Of a stretch of DNA of 64,000 nucleotides, positions 49,063 through 57,691 are shown in pieces; within the stretch, counting starts at the first letter, position 1, and every line of letters starts with the position of its first letter. Both the position numbers and the translations under genes were made by a program. The notes below the pieces were generated by a model. That model had not been told where the DNA came from. It saw nothing but the letters and a program-made list of their open reading frames with translations, and ran no database searches. Source of the stretch: Ruegeria faecimaris (lineage in GTDB: Bacteria > Pseudomonadota > Alphaproteobacteria > Rhodobacterales > Rhodobacteraceae). The stretch covers positions 1 through 64,000 of the forward strand of contig NZ_FXTE01000018.1 of the NCBI RefSeq assembly GCF_900182615.1, read 5' to 3'.

Positions 49063-49794
49063 TTAGGCCGCTGCAGGTCTTCTCTGGGCCTGCAGCGTGT
49101 GCTTGTTGCTGTTCAACAGCTTTTGCCGTGTATGTCGGAAATGCGCTGCTTTCAATGCATCGTCGATATGGCGGCTCCGCCGCAGCAAGCGCATCAGGCT
49201 GATATTGTCGAAGACCAGGCATTTGGTGGGTTCGGTGGCTATTACCGTGGCTGTGGCAGGCAGCCCAAGGCCAAAGGTCAGCTCTCCCAAAATCTCATCT
49301 TCGCCACATTGGTTGATGACCCGGCCGTTTTTCAGGATCGTGGTCCGCCCCTTTAAGACAAAGCCCAAAAAGTCGGTTGTCTTGCCTTCTTCGATCAGGA
49401 TGTCACCGTTTTCATAGGTCTTGACGGCGGCGGTGTTCAACAGTTTCCGGGCTTGGTGGGGTTTCAGCGATTCAAGGTGCAGGGCGATGAACTGACGTTC
49501 GTCATCTGAAAACCGAAGCAAATGCCGGGACAGAAACCCGCGCAGCAGGCCCAGGATCGAGATCGAGATATATGCCAGCTGAATGATCGAGCCCGCGAGG
49601 TTGAATTCTTCCGACATGCTGAACAGAACACATCCGGCTGCGGCGATCACAAGCAGGGGGTAGAGGCTGCCGTTGCCCCGGATGATCCCCATCTGCAGCA
49701 GAAAATAGCCGGTGATGTAGAGGCCCGCGCCAAAGACGCCGATCATCGTGGCGACCTGTACCAGTTCAGGAAACTCGTATGGAAAACTCAGCAT
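49063..49794 (-). CDS. Membrane protein with cyclic-nucleotide-binding-like domain
   Basis: A 243-residue protein with three N-terminal membrane segments (about residues 10-100: VQVATMIGVFGAGLYITGYF, LYPLLVIAAAGCVLF, IQLAYISISILGLLRGFL). A cNMP-binding beta-roll follows (YENGDILIEEGKTTDFLGFV and GEDEILGELTFGLGLPATAT). The phosphate cassette keeps GE but has PATA where cAMP-binding proteins have an Arg. The layout resembles Popeye-domain proteins; no DNA-binding domain is present. The ATG at 49794 is chosen over a TTG at 49827. Confidence 0.8.
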   Translation of the reverse strand: MLSFPYEFPELVQVATMIGVFGAGLYITGYFLLQMGIIRGNGSLYPLLVIAAAGCVLFSMSEEFNLAGSIIQLAYISISILGLLRGFLSRHLLRFSDDERQFIALHLESLKPHQARKLLNTAAVKTYENGDILIEEGKTTDFLGFVLKGRTTILKNGRVINQCGEDEILGELTFGLGLPATATVIATEPTKCLVFDNISLMRLLRRSRHIDDALKAAHFRHTRQKLLNSNKHTLQAQRRPAAA

Positions 49795-49971
49795 GGACCG
49801 ATCCAACCTTGTTAAGACTGGGTCCAAGCTGAGGGATAGTGGCGGCGCTGTATATGAACAATGTCACATGTTAATCATCGTTATGTTCATTCAATGATCA
49901 CTCTATGCAGCAGCGCGCCATCTGTACCCGAACAAACTGTTTGCACCCCTGGGTTCTCCAGGGCTGGGTCT

Positions 49972-52305
49972 CTACTCGCCGTAGGGCACCCAGATGTTTT
50001 TAACCTCGGTCGCAGCCTGCAAGAAACGGCGAGTCTGATCCTCGTGCCATTCGGTTGCCATGGCGTTATTCACCCAACTCCGTTTCAGGTTCCCGGCCGA
50101 AGCCCGCTCGATCTCGGCCGACAGATCGGTAGACGAGAATGACCAAACTGCATCCACATTCAGATGCGAAGCCAGCGGCTTCGCCAGTTCCGTGTGGCTG
50201 CCAGTCAGGATGTTGACCACGCCAGCGGGCACGTCCGAGGTTTCGAGGATTTGGTAGAAATCCGTCGCCGCCAGCGGGTAAGGCTCGCTTGCCGCAAGAA
50301 CCACCCGGTTGCCCATCGCAATCGCAGGCGCCATGGCCGAGACCAGACCCAGCAGCGGCGCCTCGTCAGCACAGAGCGCGCCGATCACGCCGACAGGTTC
50401 TTTCATGGCAATGGCCACGCCCCGGATCGGAACGCCGTGCACCTGGCCGTCATACTTGTCGGCCCAGGCAGCGGCGGTGAACAGGCGCTGAATCGAGGCT
50501 TCGACCTCTTTCGCGCCGTCTTTCCTGCCGGTCATGGCATCAAGGCGCGCAGCGAATTCACCCGCGCGGGCCGAGAGGTTTTCGCCGATGTAATACAAGA
50601 TCTGTGCCCGTAGATGGCCGGTGGTCTTTGACCAACCCTTGGCCCCCGCTGCGGCCTCGACCGCGTTGCGGACGTCTTTGCGGTTGGCCAGACCCACATG
50701 GCCCAGCAGGCCAGGCTTGCCCCAGACGGGTTTCGAATATCCGCTGTCAGGACGGGCCTGTTTGCCGCCGACATACATTTTGGCAGTACGGTCAATCGGA
50801 TCGACCGGGGCACCTTCGCCCATCGCGGCCTCGGCCTTGGCCAATGGTTTGCCTTTGCCTTTGGGCTTGGTGTAGGCGGTCAGACCTTCCCAGCCACCTT
50901 CGCGGCCAAAGCCGCTTTCGCGCACACCGCCGAACCCGGCTGCGGCATCGAACAGATTGGTGGCATTCACCCAGACAACGCCCGCGACCAGCTTCGGTGC
51001 GATATCCAGTGCAAGGTTCACGTTCTCGGTCCATACCGTCGCTGCCAGCCCGTAACGGGTGTTGTTGGCCAGCTCAACCGCCTCTTCCGGTGTACGGAAG
51101 GTCGAGGACACCAGCACCGGACCGAAAATTTCCTCCTGCATCAGTTGATCGGAGGTTTCGAGGCCCGAGATCAGCGTTGGCGGGTAGAAACAGCCATTTT
51201 CGGGCAGCGCGCCGGCCGCCTGATAAACGTGACCCGCGGTGTTGCTGTCGACCATGCTCTTGATGGTCTGCAACTGGACCGGGTCGACCACAGCACCCAC
51301 GTCGATGCATTTGTCCAACGGATCACCGATGCGCAGAGTGTCCATTCGGGCGCGCAGTTTCTCGTGGAACCGATCGGCGATGCCTTCCTGAACCAACAGA
51401 CGCGAACCCGCGCAACAAACCTGACCCTGATTGAACCAGATCGCGTCGACCAGCCCTTCGATGGCGGAATCGATATCGGCGTCGTCAAAGACGATATAGG
51501 CGGACTTGCCGCCCAGCTCCAAAGTCAGCGCCTTACCCGAACCGGCGGTCGCCTCACGGATGCGCCGCCCCACTGCGGTTGAGCCGGTAAAGGCGATCTT
51601 GTCCACGTCCGAGGCTACGATCATCTCACCCACCGCGCCATCGCCCGTGACGATGTTGACCACACCCTTGGGCAGCCCGGCCTGTGAGCAGATATCGGCA
51701 AACAGCAGCGCGGTCAGAGAGGTATATTCGGCAGGTTTCAGAACGACCGTGTTACCCATGGCCAGCGCCGGAGCAATCTTCCAAGCCAGCATCAGCAGCG
51801 GGAAGTTCCAAGGAACGATTTGTCCACACACTCCCAGCGCTTCGGCGTTGGGTAGTTCGCTTTCCATCAACTGCGCCATGCCGGCGTGGTAGTAAAAGTG
51901 GCGCTGTACCAGAGGGATGTCGATGTCGCGCGATTCACGGATCGGCTTGCCGTTATCCAAGCTTTCCAGCACTGCAAACAGGCGCGAGTGCTTTTGCAGC
52001 AGGCGCGCGATGGCATAGAGGTAGCGCGCACGACCCGCACCGCCCATCTTCTCCCATTTTGGCTGCGCCTTGCGGGCGGCGGATACGGCGGCGTCGACAT
52101 CGGCTTGCTTGGCCTGGGTCAGCTTGGCCAAAACCTCTCCGGTCGCCGGGTTGCGGCTGTCGAACCCCTTGCCCGGTTTGGTGAAGGTCCCGTCGATGTA
52201 GTGACCAAATTTGTCACCCTGATCGACCAGCCAGGCCAGCGCTTCGGCTGAGCTTTCGGGGGCAGGGCCGTAATCCATGGTCTCGAAAATCTCTTTGACT
52301 GTCAT
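49972..52305 (-). CDS. ALDH16-type tandem aldehyde dehydrogenase
   Basis: A 777-residue protein with two ALDH-like regions. The first (residues about 1-490) is complete, with MGNTVVLKPAEYTSLTALLF, TLELGGKSAYIVFDDADID (Glu) and the nucleophile in NQGQVCCAGSRLLVQ. The second (about 500-777) is a shortened ALDH fold (KMYVGGKQARPDSGY, KEPVGVIGALCADEAPLLGL) without a catalytic Cys. This is the layout of the ALDH16 family, whose bacterial members are active while human ALDH16A1 is not. Placed 11 bp after deoC, it may oxidise the acetaldehyde DeoC releases (inference). The start at 52305 has GAGGA. Confidence 0.9.
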   Translation of the reverse strand: MTVKEIFETMDYGPAPESSAEALAWLVDQGDKFGHYIDGTFTKPGKGFDSRNPATGEVLAKLTQAKQADVDAAVSAARKAQPKWEKMGGAGRARYLYAIARLLQKHSRLFAVLESLDNGKPIRESRDIDIPLVQRHFYYHAGMAQLMESELPNAEALGVCGQIVPWNFPLLMLAWKIAPALAMGNTVVLKPAEYTSLTALLFADICSQAGLPKGVVNIVTGDGAVGEMIVASDVDKIAFTGSTAVGRRIREATAGSGKALTLELGGKSAYIVFDDADIDSAIEGLVDAIWFNQGQVCCAGSRLLVQEGIADRFHEKLRARMDTLRIGDPLDKCIDVGAVVDPVQLQTIKSMVDSNTAGHVYQAAGALPENGCFYPPTLISGLETSDQLMQEEIFGPVLVSSTFRTPEEAVELANNTRYGLAATVWTENVNLALDIAPKLVAGVVWVNATNLFDAAAGFGGVRESGFGREGGWEGLTAYTKPKGKGKPLAKAEAAMGEGAPVDPIDRTAKMYVGGKQARPDSGYSKPVWGKPGLLGHVGLANRKDVRNAVEAAAGAKGWSKTTGHLRAQILYYIGENLSARAGEFAARLDAMTGRKDGAKEVEASIQRLFTAAAWADKYDGQVHGVPIRGVAIAMKEPVGVIGALCADEAPLLGLVSAMAPAIAMGNRVVLAASEPYPLAATDFYQILETSDVPAGVVNILTGSHTELAKPLASHLNVDAVWSFSSTDLSAEIERASAGNLKRSWVNNAMATEWHEDQTRRFLQAATEVKNIWVPYGE

Positions 52306-52316
52306 TGTTTTCGTCC

Positions 52317-53315
52317 TCAGCCCATCGAGTGCCTGTAACCGGCGGAATAAGCACCCGTTACGAAATGTTCTAGCTGCCGTTCGATATCGCCCAAAAGCGA
52401 CGACGCGCCAAAGCGAAACAGGTCCGGCTCCAGCCAACGGTCGCCCAGCTCATCCTTGATCAGCGACAGGTAAACTAGTGCGTCCTTGGCTTTGGAAATC
52501 CCGCCTGCGGGTTTATATCCGACACGATACCCGGTGCGGTCATAGTAATCGCGGATCGCCCGGATCATCACCAGCGACACGGGCAGCGTGGCGTTGACGC
52601 TTTCCTTACCGGTCGAAGTCTTGATGAAATCCGCCCCCGCCATCATGCAGACCAGCGAGGCGCGCGCCACGTTGCGTAGGCTGCCCAGTTCGCCGGTTGC
52701 AAGGATGGCTTTGACATGCGCGTCGCCACAAGCCACGCGGAACGCTTTCATCTCGTCATACAAGGCCTGCCAGTCGCCCGACAGCACATGACGCCGAGAG
52801 ATTACGATGTCGATTTCCTCGGCTCCGGCTTTGACGCTTTCTTCGATCTCGGCCACGCGCAGGTGGAACGGGGACAAGCCTGCAGGGAATCCGGTCGATA
52901 CGGCGGCCACCGGAATCCCGGTGCCCCTCAGCGCATCCACAGCGGTTTCGATCATGTCGTGATAGACACAGACCGCGCCGGTGGTGATCGGTGGCATGTC
53001 CAACGCCTGAAGTGTTGCAGAAGCCACGGGTTGCCGCGCTTTGGCGCAAAGGCGCCGGACACGGCCGACGGTATCGTCTCCCGATAGGGTGGTCAGGTCG
53101 ATCATGGTGACCGCCTTGAGCAGCCACGCCGCCTGGTAGTCCTTTTTCACCGAGCGCCGACCCGGCAGGGTGGCTGCGCGGCGCTCAACGGCCGAGGTGT
53201 TGACCTGTACGGCCCGCACCCAATCCAGATCAAGCTCCATTCCAGGGTTCCGGGGCTCGGTCACTTGCGGCAGATGCGCGGTGCGCACGGGGCTTTCTGA
53301 GCTCTGCGTTTCCAT
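52317..53315 (-). CDS. deoC: Deoxyribose-phosphate aldolase
   Basis: A 332-residue DeoC of the long type. TIM-barrel motifs are MIDLTTLSGDDTVGRVRRLC, AAVSTGFPAGLSPFHLR, AGAEEIDIVISRRH, the Schiff-base Lys in GADFIKTSTGKESVNA and the second Lys in VGYKPAGGISKAKDAL. It splits 2-deoxyribose-5-phosphate into glyceraldehyde-3-phosphate and acetaldehyde. The ATG at 53315 has an AGGA site; the frame to 53408 is not needed. It forms an operon with the ALDH16 gene and is divergent from the metal ABC transporter. Confidence 0.94.
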   Translation of the reverse strand: METQSSESPVRTAHLPQVTEPRNPGMELDLDWVRAVQVNTSAVERRAATLPGRRSVKKDYQAAWLLKAVTMIDLTTLSGDDTVGRVRRLCAKARQPVASATLQALDMPPITTGAVCVYHDMIETAVDALRGTGIPVAAVSTGFPAGLSPFHLRVAEIEESVKAGAEEIDIVISRRHVLSGDWQALYDEMKAFRVACGDAHVKAILATGELGSLRNVARASLVCMMAGADFIKTSTGKESVNATLPVSLVMIRAIRDYYDRTGYRVGYKPAGGISKAKDALVYLSLIKDELGDRWLEPDLFRFGASSLLGDIERQLEHFVTGAYSAGYRHSMG

Positions 53316-53430
53316 TTTCACATCCTTTGGGAGGTTTGTATCAAATTCGCACGGGTAAGATGCAAATGGAAGGCCATCCGGCATTGGAAGGGTAAATTTT
53401 TTGACCAAATGGACAAAATAGGCGTTTTCT

Positions 53431-53480
53431 TGCGAATAATTCTCAATAGCATTGACTTAGTTGCGAGCGGTTCTCATATT
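53431..53480 (+). promoter_or_regulatory. Two Fur-like operators and promoter of the metal ABC operon
   Basis: TGCGAATAATTCTCA (53431-53445) is a 7-1-7 dyad matching 12 of 15 positions of the Fur box TGATAATnATTATCA. TGCGAGCGGTTCTCA (53462-53476) is a second copy 31 bp downstream, about three helical turns. Between and across them lies TTGACT (53452-53457), a 17-bp spacer and CATATT (53475-53480), a candidate promoter whose spacer holds the second copy. This fits repression by a Fur-family regulator (Fur, Mur or Zur) when metal is replete. Confidence 0.6.
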
Positions 53481-53513
53481 CATCTTAGCAAGATACCATT
53501 TCCGGGGTCTGAT

Positions 53514-54467
53514 ATGATTCGTCGTAGTTTCCTTGCAGCGCTGGCATTCGCCGCTGTATTCCCATTCTCGGCCTGGGCCGATGCGCCGCTGAAAGTGGTG
53601 GCCACGACCGGTATGATTGCCGATGCCGCCCGTCAGGTCGGAGGTGATCAGGTCGAGGTGAAGGGCCTTATGGGCCCCGGCGTCGACCCGCATGCCTATC
53701 GTCAGACCCGCAGTGATATCGTCGCTATGACCAGGTCCGATCTGATCCTGTGGCATGGTCTGTATCTTGAGGCGCAGATGGAAGAGTTCTTCCATGACCT
53801 AGGGCGTAAACGCATGGTCGTTGCGGTAGCCGAAGGCGTTGATAAGTCAAAGCTGCACGCGCATGACAATTATGCTGACAAATACGATCCCCATCTTTGG
53901 ATGAGCCCGGCCCTGTGGCGCGATGTCGTGGTCGAGGTGCAAAAAGCCCTGACACAAGCGCGCCCCGAGGCCGCGGACACCTTTGCGGAAAACGCAGAGG
54001 CCTTTCTTGCGCAGATCGCGGAACTGGAGACTTATGGCAAGCAAGTGCTTGCAGCGGTCCCGGAAAACAACCGTGTTCTGGTGACGGCACATGATGCCTT
54101 TGGGTATTTCGGTGCTGAATACGGGTACGATGTGCTTGGAATTCAGGGTATTTCAACCCAATCCGAGGCGGGACTGAACCGGATTAGCGAATTGGTCGAT
54201 ACGCTGGTTGACCGGCAACTGACGGCAGTTTTCGTGGAAAGCTCGGTCTCGGATCGGTCGATGCGTGCGCTGATCGAGGGTGCAGCGGCCAGGGGACATC
54301 AGGTCGAAGTCGGTGGACAGCTTTATTCGGACGCGATGGGCGAGCCCGGCACCTATGAGGGTACCTACATCGGGATGCTGGATCACAATATCACAGTAAT
54401 CGCAGGCGCTCTGGGGGCTGATATTCCCAAAACTGGCATGAGCGGCAATCTGTCGGCGGGGTTTTAA
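53514..54467 (+). CDS. Metal ABC transporter substrate-binding protein (Mn/Zn/Fe type)
   Basis: A 317-residue cluster A-I binding protein. Signal peptide MIRRSFLAALAFAAVFPFSA, then VVATTGMIADAARQVGGDQV. Ligands are His in GVDPHAYRQTRSD, His in KYDPHLWMSPALW, Glu in VFVESSVSDRSM and Asp in GGQLYSDAMGEPG, a His2-Glu-Asp set. No His-rich loop typical of zinc-specific ZnuA is present, which favours manganese or iron (SitA/MntC-like). The start at 53514 begins the signal peptide. First of four genes, three bases from the ATPase. Confidence 0.9.
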   Translation: MIRRSFLAALAFAAVFPFSAWADAPLKVVATTGMIADAARQVGGDQVEVKGLMGPGVDPHAYRQTRSDIVAMTRSDLILWHGLYLEAQMEEFFHDLGRKRMVVAVAEGVDKSKLHAHDNYADKYDPHLWMSPALWRDVVVEVQKALTQARPEAADTFAENAEAFLAQIAELETYGKQVLAAVPENNRVLVTAHDAFGYFGAEYGYDVLGIQGISTQSEAGLNRISELVDTLVDRQLTAVFVESSVSDRSMRALIEGAAARGHQVEVGGQLYSDAMGEPGTYEGTYIGMLDHNITVIAGALGADIPKTGMSGNLSAGF

Positions 54468-54470
54468 GAG

Positions 54471-55274
54471 ATGCTGGAACTGGCGGCACATCAGGGCATC
54501 CCCCTTCCGGAAAACGACATTGGAAAAAGCCCGCTGGCCATTCGTGGCCTGACCGTCTCGTACGGGCAGAAGCCGGCGGTTTTCTCGGTTGATATGACCG
54601 TGCAACCGGGTGCCATGACAGCGATCATCGGGCCAAACGGTGCTGGTAAATCGACCCTGTTGAAGGCGGCTTTGGGGATTGTCTCTCCCCTGTCCGGTCA
54701 GGTGACGGTGTTTGGCGATCGGCTGGATCGACAGCGGTCCCGGATCGCATATGTGCCGCAGCGGGCCAGCGTGGACTGGGACTTCCCGACGCGCGTGATT
54801 GACGTGGTTCTGATGGGCTTGTCGCGCGAACTGGGGCTGTTGGGACGGGTGCGCGCCCGGCATAAGGCGCAGGCGATGGATTGCCTGCACCGTGTAGGGA
54901 TGCGTGACTTTGCCGACCGGCAGATCGGCCAGTTGTCAGGCGGCCAGCAGCAGAGGGTCTTTCTGGCGCGCGCCTTGGCGCAGGCCGCCGATCTGTATCT
55001 GCTGGACGAACCTTTTGCCGGGGTTGATGCGGCAACGGAAAAGGCCATCATTTCCGTCCTGAAATCGCTGAAAGAGGCGGGCAAGACCGTGGTTGCGGTG
55101 CATCATGACCTGGCGACCGTCACCGACTATTTCGACCATGTTTTCCTGATCAACACGCGCAAAGTCGCCGAGGGGCCCGTGGCCGAGGCTTTTACGGCCA
55201 AGACATTGCAATCTGCCTATGGCGGCCGTCTGGCTACGGCGCAGATCGACCAGATCTCACGCGCGCTGGGGTGA
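54471..55274 (+). CDS. Metal ABC transporter ATP-binding protein
   Basis: A 267-residue ABC ATPase with Walker A in AIIGPNGAGKSTLLKAAL, signature LSGGQQQRVFLARALAQ, Walker B DLYLLDEPFAGVD and the switch His in VVAVHHDLATV. The N-terminal 20 residues precede the domain. It powers uptake of the metal delivered by the preceding binding protein with the two permeases that follow. It resembles SitB/MntB/ZnuC. Confidence 0.93.
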   Translation: MLELAAHQGIPLPENDIGKSPLAIRGLTVSYGQKPAVFSVDMTVQPGAMTAIIGPNGAGKSTLLKAALGIVSPLSGQVTVFGDRLDRQRSRIAYVPQRASVDWDFPTRVIDVVLMGLSRELGLLGRVRARHKAQAMDCLHRVGMRDFADRQIGQLSGGQQQRVFLARALAQAADLYLLDEPFAGVDAATEKAIISVLKSLKEAGKTVVAVHHDLATVTDYFDHVFLINTRKVAEGPVAEAFTAKTLQSAYGGRLATAQIDQISRALG

Positions 55275-55277
55275 GTC

Positions 55278-56483
55278 ATGCATTGGGATGCTCTGACCCT
55301 TCAGCTTGGCTATAACGCTACACTTGTCGCAATCGGCGCAAGCCTACTGGGCATTTCCGCCGGGGTAACCGGCACATTTCTGTTCTTGCGCAAACGTGCA
55401 CTGGTCAGCGATGCGATCAGCCATGCGACATTGCCGGGTGTGTGTCTGGCCTTTATGGTACTTGTGGCCCTCGGTGGGGACGGCAGAAACCTGATCGGCC
55501 TGCTCGTCGGGTCGGCAATATCCGCTTGGATCGGCCTTTTGTGTATGAACTGGCTGACGCGGCACACGCGGCTGGCCGAGGATGCCGCGATCGGAGCGGT
55601 CCTATCTGTATTCTTTGGTTTCGGCATTGTGCTGCTGACGGTGATCCAGACCATGGGTGTGGGCCGACAGGCGGGGCTCGAAGGGTTTCTGCTGGGCTCG
55701 ACCGCAGGAATGCTTTGGACAGATGCGATGATCATTGCGATCGGAGGCGCGGCAACGCTGGCGCTTGTCATGATTATCCGCCGTCCAATGACGATCGTGG
55801 CCTTTGACCCTGAATTTGCAGCAGCTAGGGGCCTGCCGGTGCATCGCATCGACCTTGCAATGATGGGTCTGGTTATGGCCGTCACAGTGGTTGGCCTGAA
55901 AGTTGTCGGGTTGATCCTGATCGTTGCGCTTTTGATCATTCCGCCGGTGACAGCCCGGTTTTGGACTGAGCGGTCCGAAAGAGTAGTGTTGCTGGCGGGT
56001 CTGATCGGGGGCGTCTCGGGTTATATCGGTGCGGCGCTGTCGGCGGCGGCTCCCAATCTGCCGACGGGTCCGCTTATCGTTCTTGTCAGTTTTGCCGTGT
56101 TTGTCCTGTCGTTGCTGTTGGCGCCGGTTCGCGGTGTTCTGGCGGCGGTTCTGCGGCACCTGCAATTCCAGCGTCGGGTTCATATCCGGCAGGGCTTGCT
56201 TGCGTTGGCACAAGGGCAGAAAATCTATGAGCCGCTGACCCTGCGTTTGTTACGCCGGGCCGGGTTGGCCCGCCCCGACGGCGTGGCAACCGAGGCTGGC
56301 AAGGCCCGCGCCGCCAAAGCCCTGCGCGACGAAAAGCGGTGGGAGGTTGTTCGCACGGACCAGGCCCACGAAGCAACGGCGGCGCTTTATGACGGGCTGC
56401 GCGATATCGAAACCGTGCTGACCCGCGACCAGATTACCGAAATCGACCGGCAGATCGGTGGCCCGCAGGGGGTAGCAACATGA
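55278..56483 (+). CDS. Metal ABC transporter permease with C-terminal regulator-like extension
   Basis: A 401-residue permease. Residues about 1-285 are the usual ABC-3 membrane domain with eight to nine segments (LFLRKRALVSDAISHATLPG, GLEGFLLGSTAGMLW, ARGLPVHRIDLAMMG, KVVGLILIVALLIIPPVTAR). The last ~110 residues are an added soluble domain (QRRVHIRQGLLALAQGQKIY, RRAGLARPDGVATEAGKARA, YDGLRDIETVLTRDQITEID) resembling a winged-helix/DtxR-like part. Normal permeases of the family end near residue 285. The extension may sense cytosolic metal. Overlaps the next gene by four bases. Confidence 0.9.
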   Translation: MHWDALTLQLGYNATLVAIGASLLGISAGVTGTFLFLRKRALVSDAISHATLPGVCLAFMVLVALGGDGRNLIGLLVGSAISAWIGLLCMNWLTRHTRLAEDAAIGAVLSVFFGFGIVLLTVIQTMGVGRQAGLEGFLLGSTAGMLWTDAMIIAIGGAATLALVMIIRRPMTIVAFDPEFAAARGLPVHRIDLAMMGLVMAVTVVGLKVVGLILIVALLIIPPVTARFWTERSERVVLLAGLIGGVSGYIGAALSAAAPNLPTGPLIVLVSFAVFVLSLLLAPVRGVLAAVLRHLQFQRRVHIRQGLLALAQGQKIYEPLTLRLLRRAGLARPDGVATEAGKARAAKALRDEKRWEVVRTDQAHEATAALYDGLRDIETVLTRDQITEIDRQIGGPQGVAT

Positions 56484-57409
56484 GCGGCGAAGAATTCGTT
56501 CCACTGTCTCTGACACCGCTGCTGATCGGGACATTTGCGGCCATTGCCTGCGCCCTTCCGGGAAACTTTCTGGTTCTGCGCAAACAGGCGCTGATCGGGG
56601 ATGCCATCAGCCATGTGGTGCTGCCGGGTATCGTGGTTGCCTTTCTTCTGACCGGCGCGATCTCGACCTGGCCGATGATGCTGGGCGCGGCGGGTGCTGC
56701 CGTCGTTGCCGTTGTGATGATTGAGGCGATCCGCAGGCTGGGTCAGATCGAACCCGGTGCGGCAATGGGCGTGGTCTTTACTACCCTATTTGCGGCGGGT
56801 GTTCTTTTGTTGGAGCAGACGGACACCTCGACCGTGCATCTGGATGTGGAACACGCGCTGTATGGCAATCTCGAAAGTCTGATCTGGCTGGACGCAACGG
56901 GATGGGCCTCGCTGCGGGACCCGGCCGCGCTTGCGGGGTTGCCCCCGGAATTGCCGCGTATCGCGCTGACACTTGCGGGGGTTTCCCTGTTTACCTGGAT
57001 ATTCTGGCGACCATTGAAGATTTCGACCTTTGACGAAGGTTTTGCCAGCACGATTGGTATTCGGACCGGTCCTTTGGGGTTTGCGCTGGTGATCACAGCG
57101 GCGATAGCTGCCGTCGCAGCCTTCGACGCGGTTGGCTCGATCATCGTGATCGCCATGTTCATCTGCCCCCCGGCTGCGGCGCGGTTGATGACCAACCGAT
57201 TGGAAACTCAAATCGCATGGAGCGTTGTATTTGCCGTGGTTTCAGCGGTGATGGGCTATGTTCTGGCGGGCTATGGCCCATTATGGCTGGGTGCCCGCGA
57301 TGCCGTGAGTGCCGCCGGAATGATCGCAACGGTATCTGGTGTGATTCTGGCGCTTGCAGCTGTTTTCGGCCCCTGCCGGACCCGCGCGGGCGCTCCAGGC
57401 ACTGTTTGA
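56480..57409 (+). CDS. Metal ABC transporter permease
   Basis: A 309-residue ABC-3 permease without extension: LPGNFLVLRKQALIGDAISH then VVLPGIVVAF, HALYGNLESLIWLDATGWAS, TIGIRTGPLGFALVITAAIA and DAVGSIIVIAMFICPPAAAR. It forms the heterodimeric channel with the preceding permease. Last gene of the four-gene uptake operon; a 282-bp gap follows before mutL. Confidence 0.93.
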   Translation: MSGEEFVPLSLTPLLIGTFAAIACALPGNFLVLRKQALIGDAISHVVLPGIVVAFLLTGAISTWPMMLGAAGAAVVAVVMIEAIRRLGQIEPGAAMGVVFTTLFAAGVLLLEQTDTSTVHLDVEHALYGNLESLIWLDATGWASLRDPAALAGLPPELPRIALTLAGVSLFTWIFWRPLKISTFDEGFASTIGIRTGPLGFALVITAAIAAVAAFDAVGSIIVIAMFICPPAAARLMTNRLETQIAWSVVFAVVSAVMGYVLAGYGPLWLGARDAVSAAGMIATVSGVILALAAVFGPCRTRAGAPGTV

Positions 57410-57557
57410 TCCGGCAAATTCCTGCTGTTGGCTGATGCCGTATTTCGGCTGAACTTTGCCAACGCGAACAGCTCGGTCAGAGTTAATGAGCCTTAATCTG
57501 CAGATCGTGCTAAAATTGTTGTATTGTTAAGCAACTGACCACCACTCACCCCGGCTT

Positions 57558-57618
57558 GTTCGGGCAATCGTGATCAAGGTCGTCGCCTTGCAGGCCGACA
57601 TGGCGCGATTGTCCGAAC
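57558..57618. other. Long inverted repeat in the permease/mutL gap
   Basis: GTTCGGGCAATCG (57558-57570) pairs with CGATTGTCCGAAC (57606-57618) over 13 positions with one G-U. Inside, CAAGG/CCTTG (57575-57590) forms a second small hairpin. The remaining gap (57410-57691) shows no gene. It may be a transcription stop for the transporter operon, a leader structure for mutL, or an RNA gene. Confidence 0.3.
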
Positions 57619-57691
57619 GCCCCCCTCTTGCACAAAATCTGAATACCATAGCGGTGGCAGAATCGTGTGCGCATGTGCTAGGTCTAGGGGT

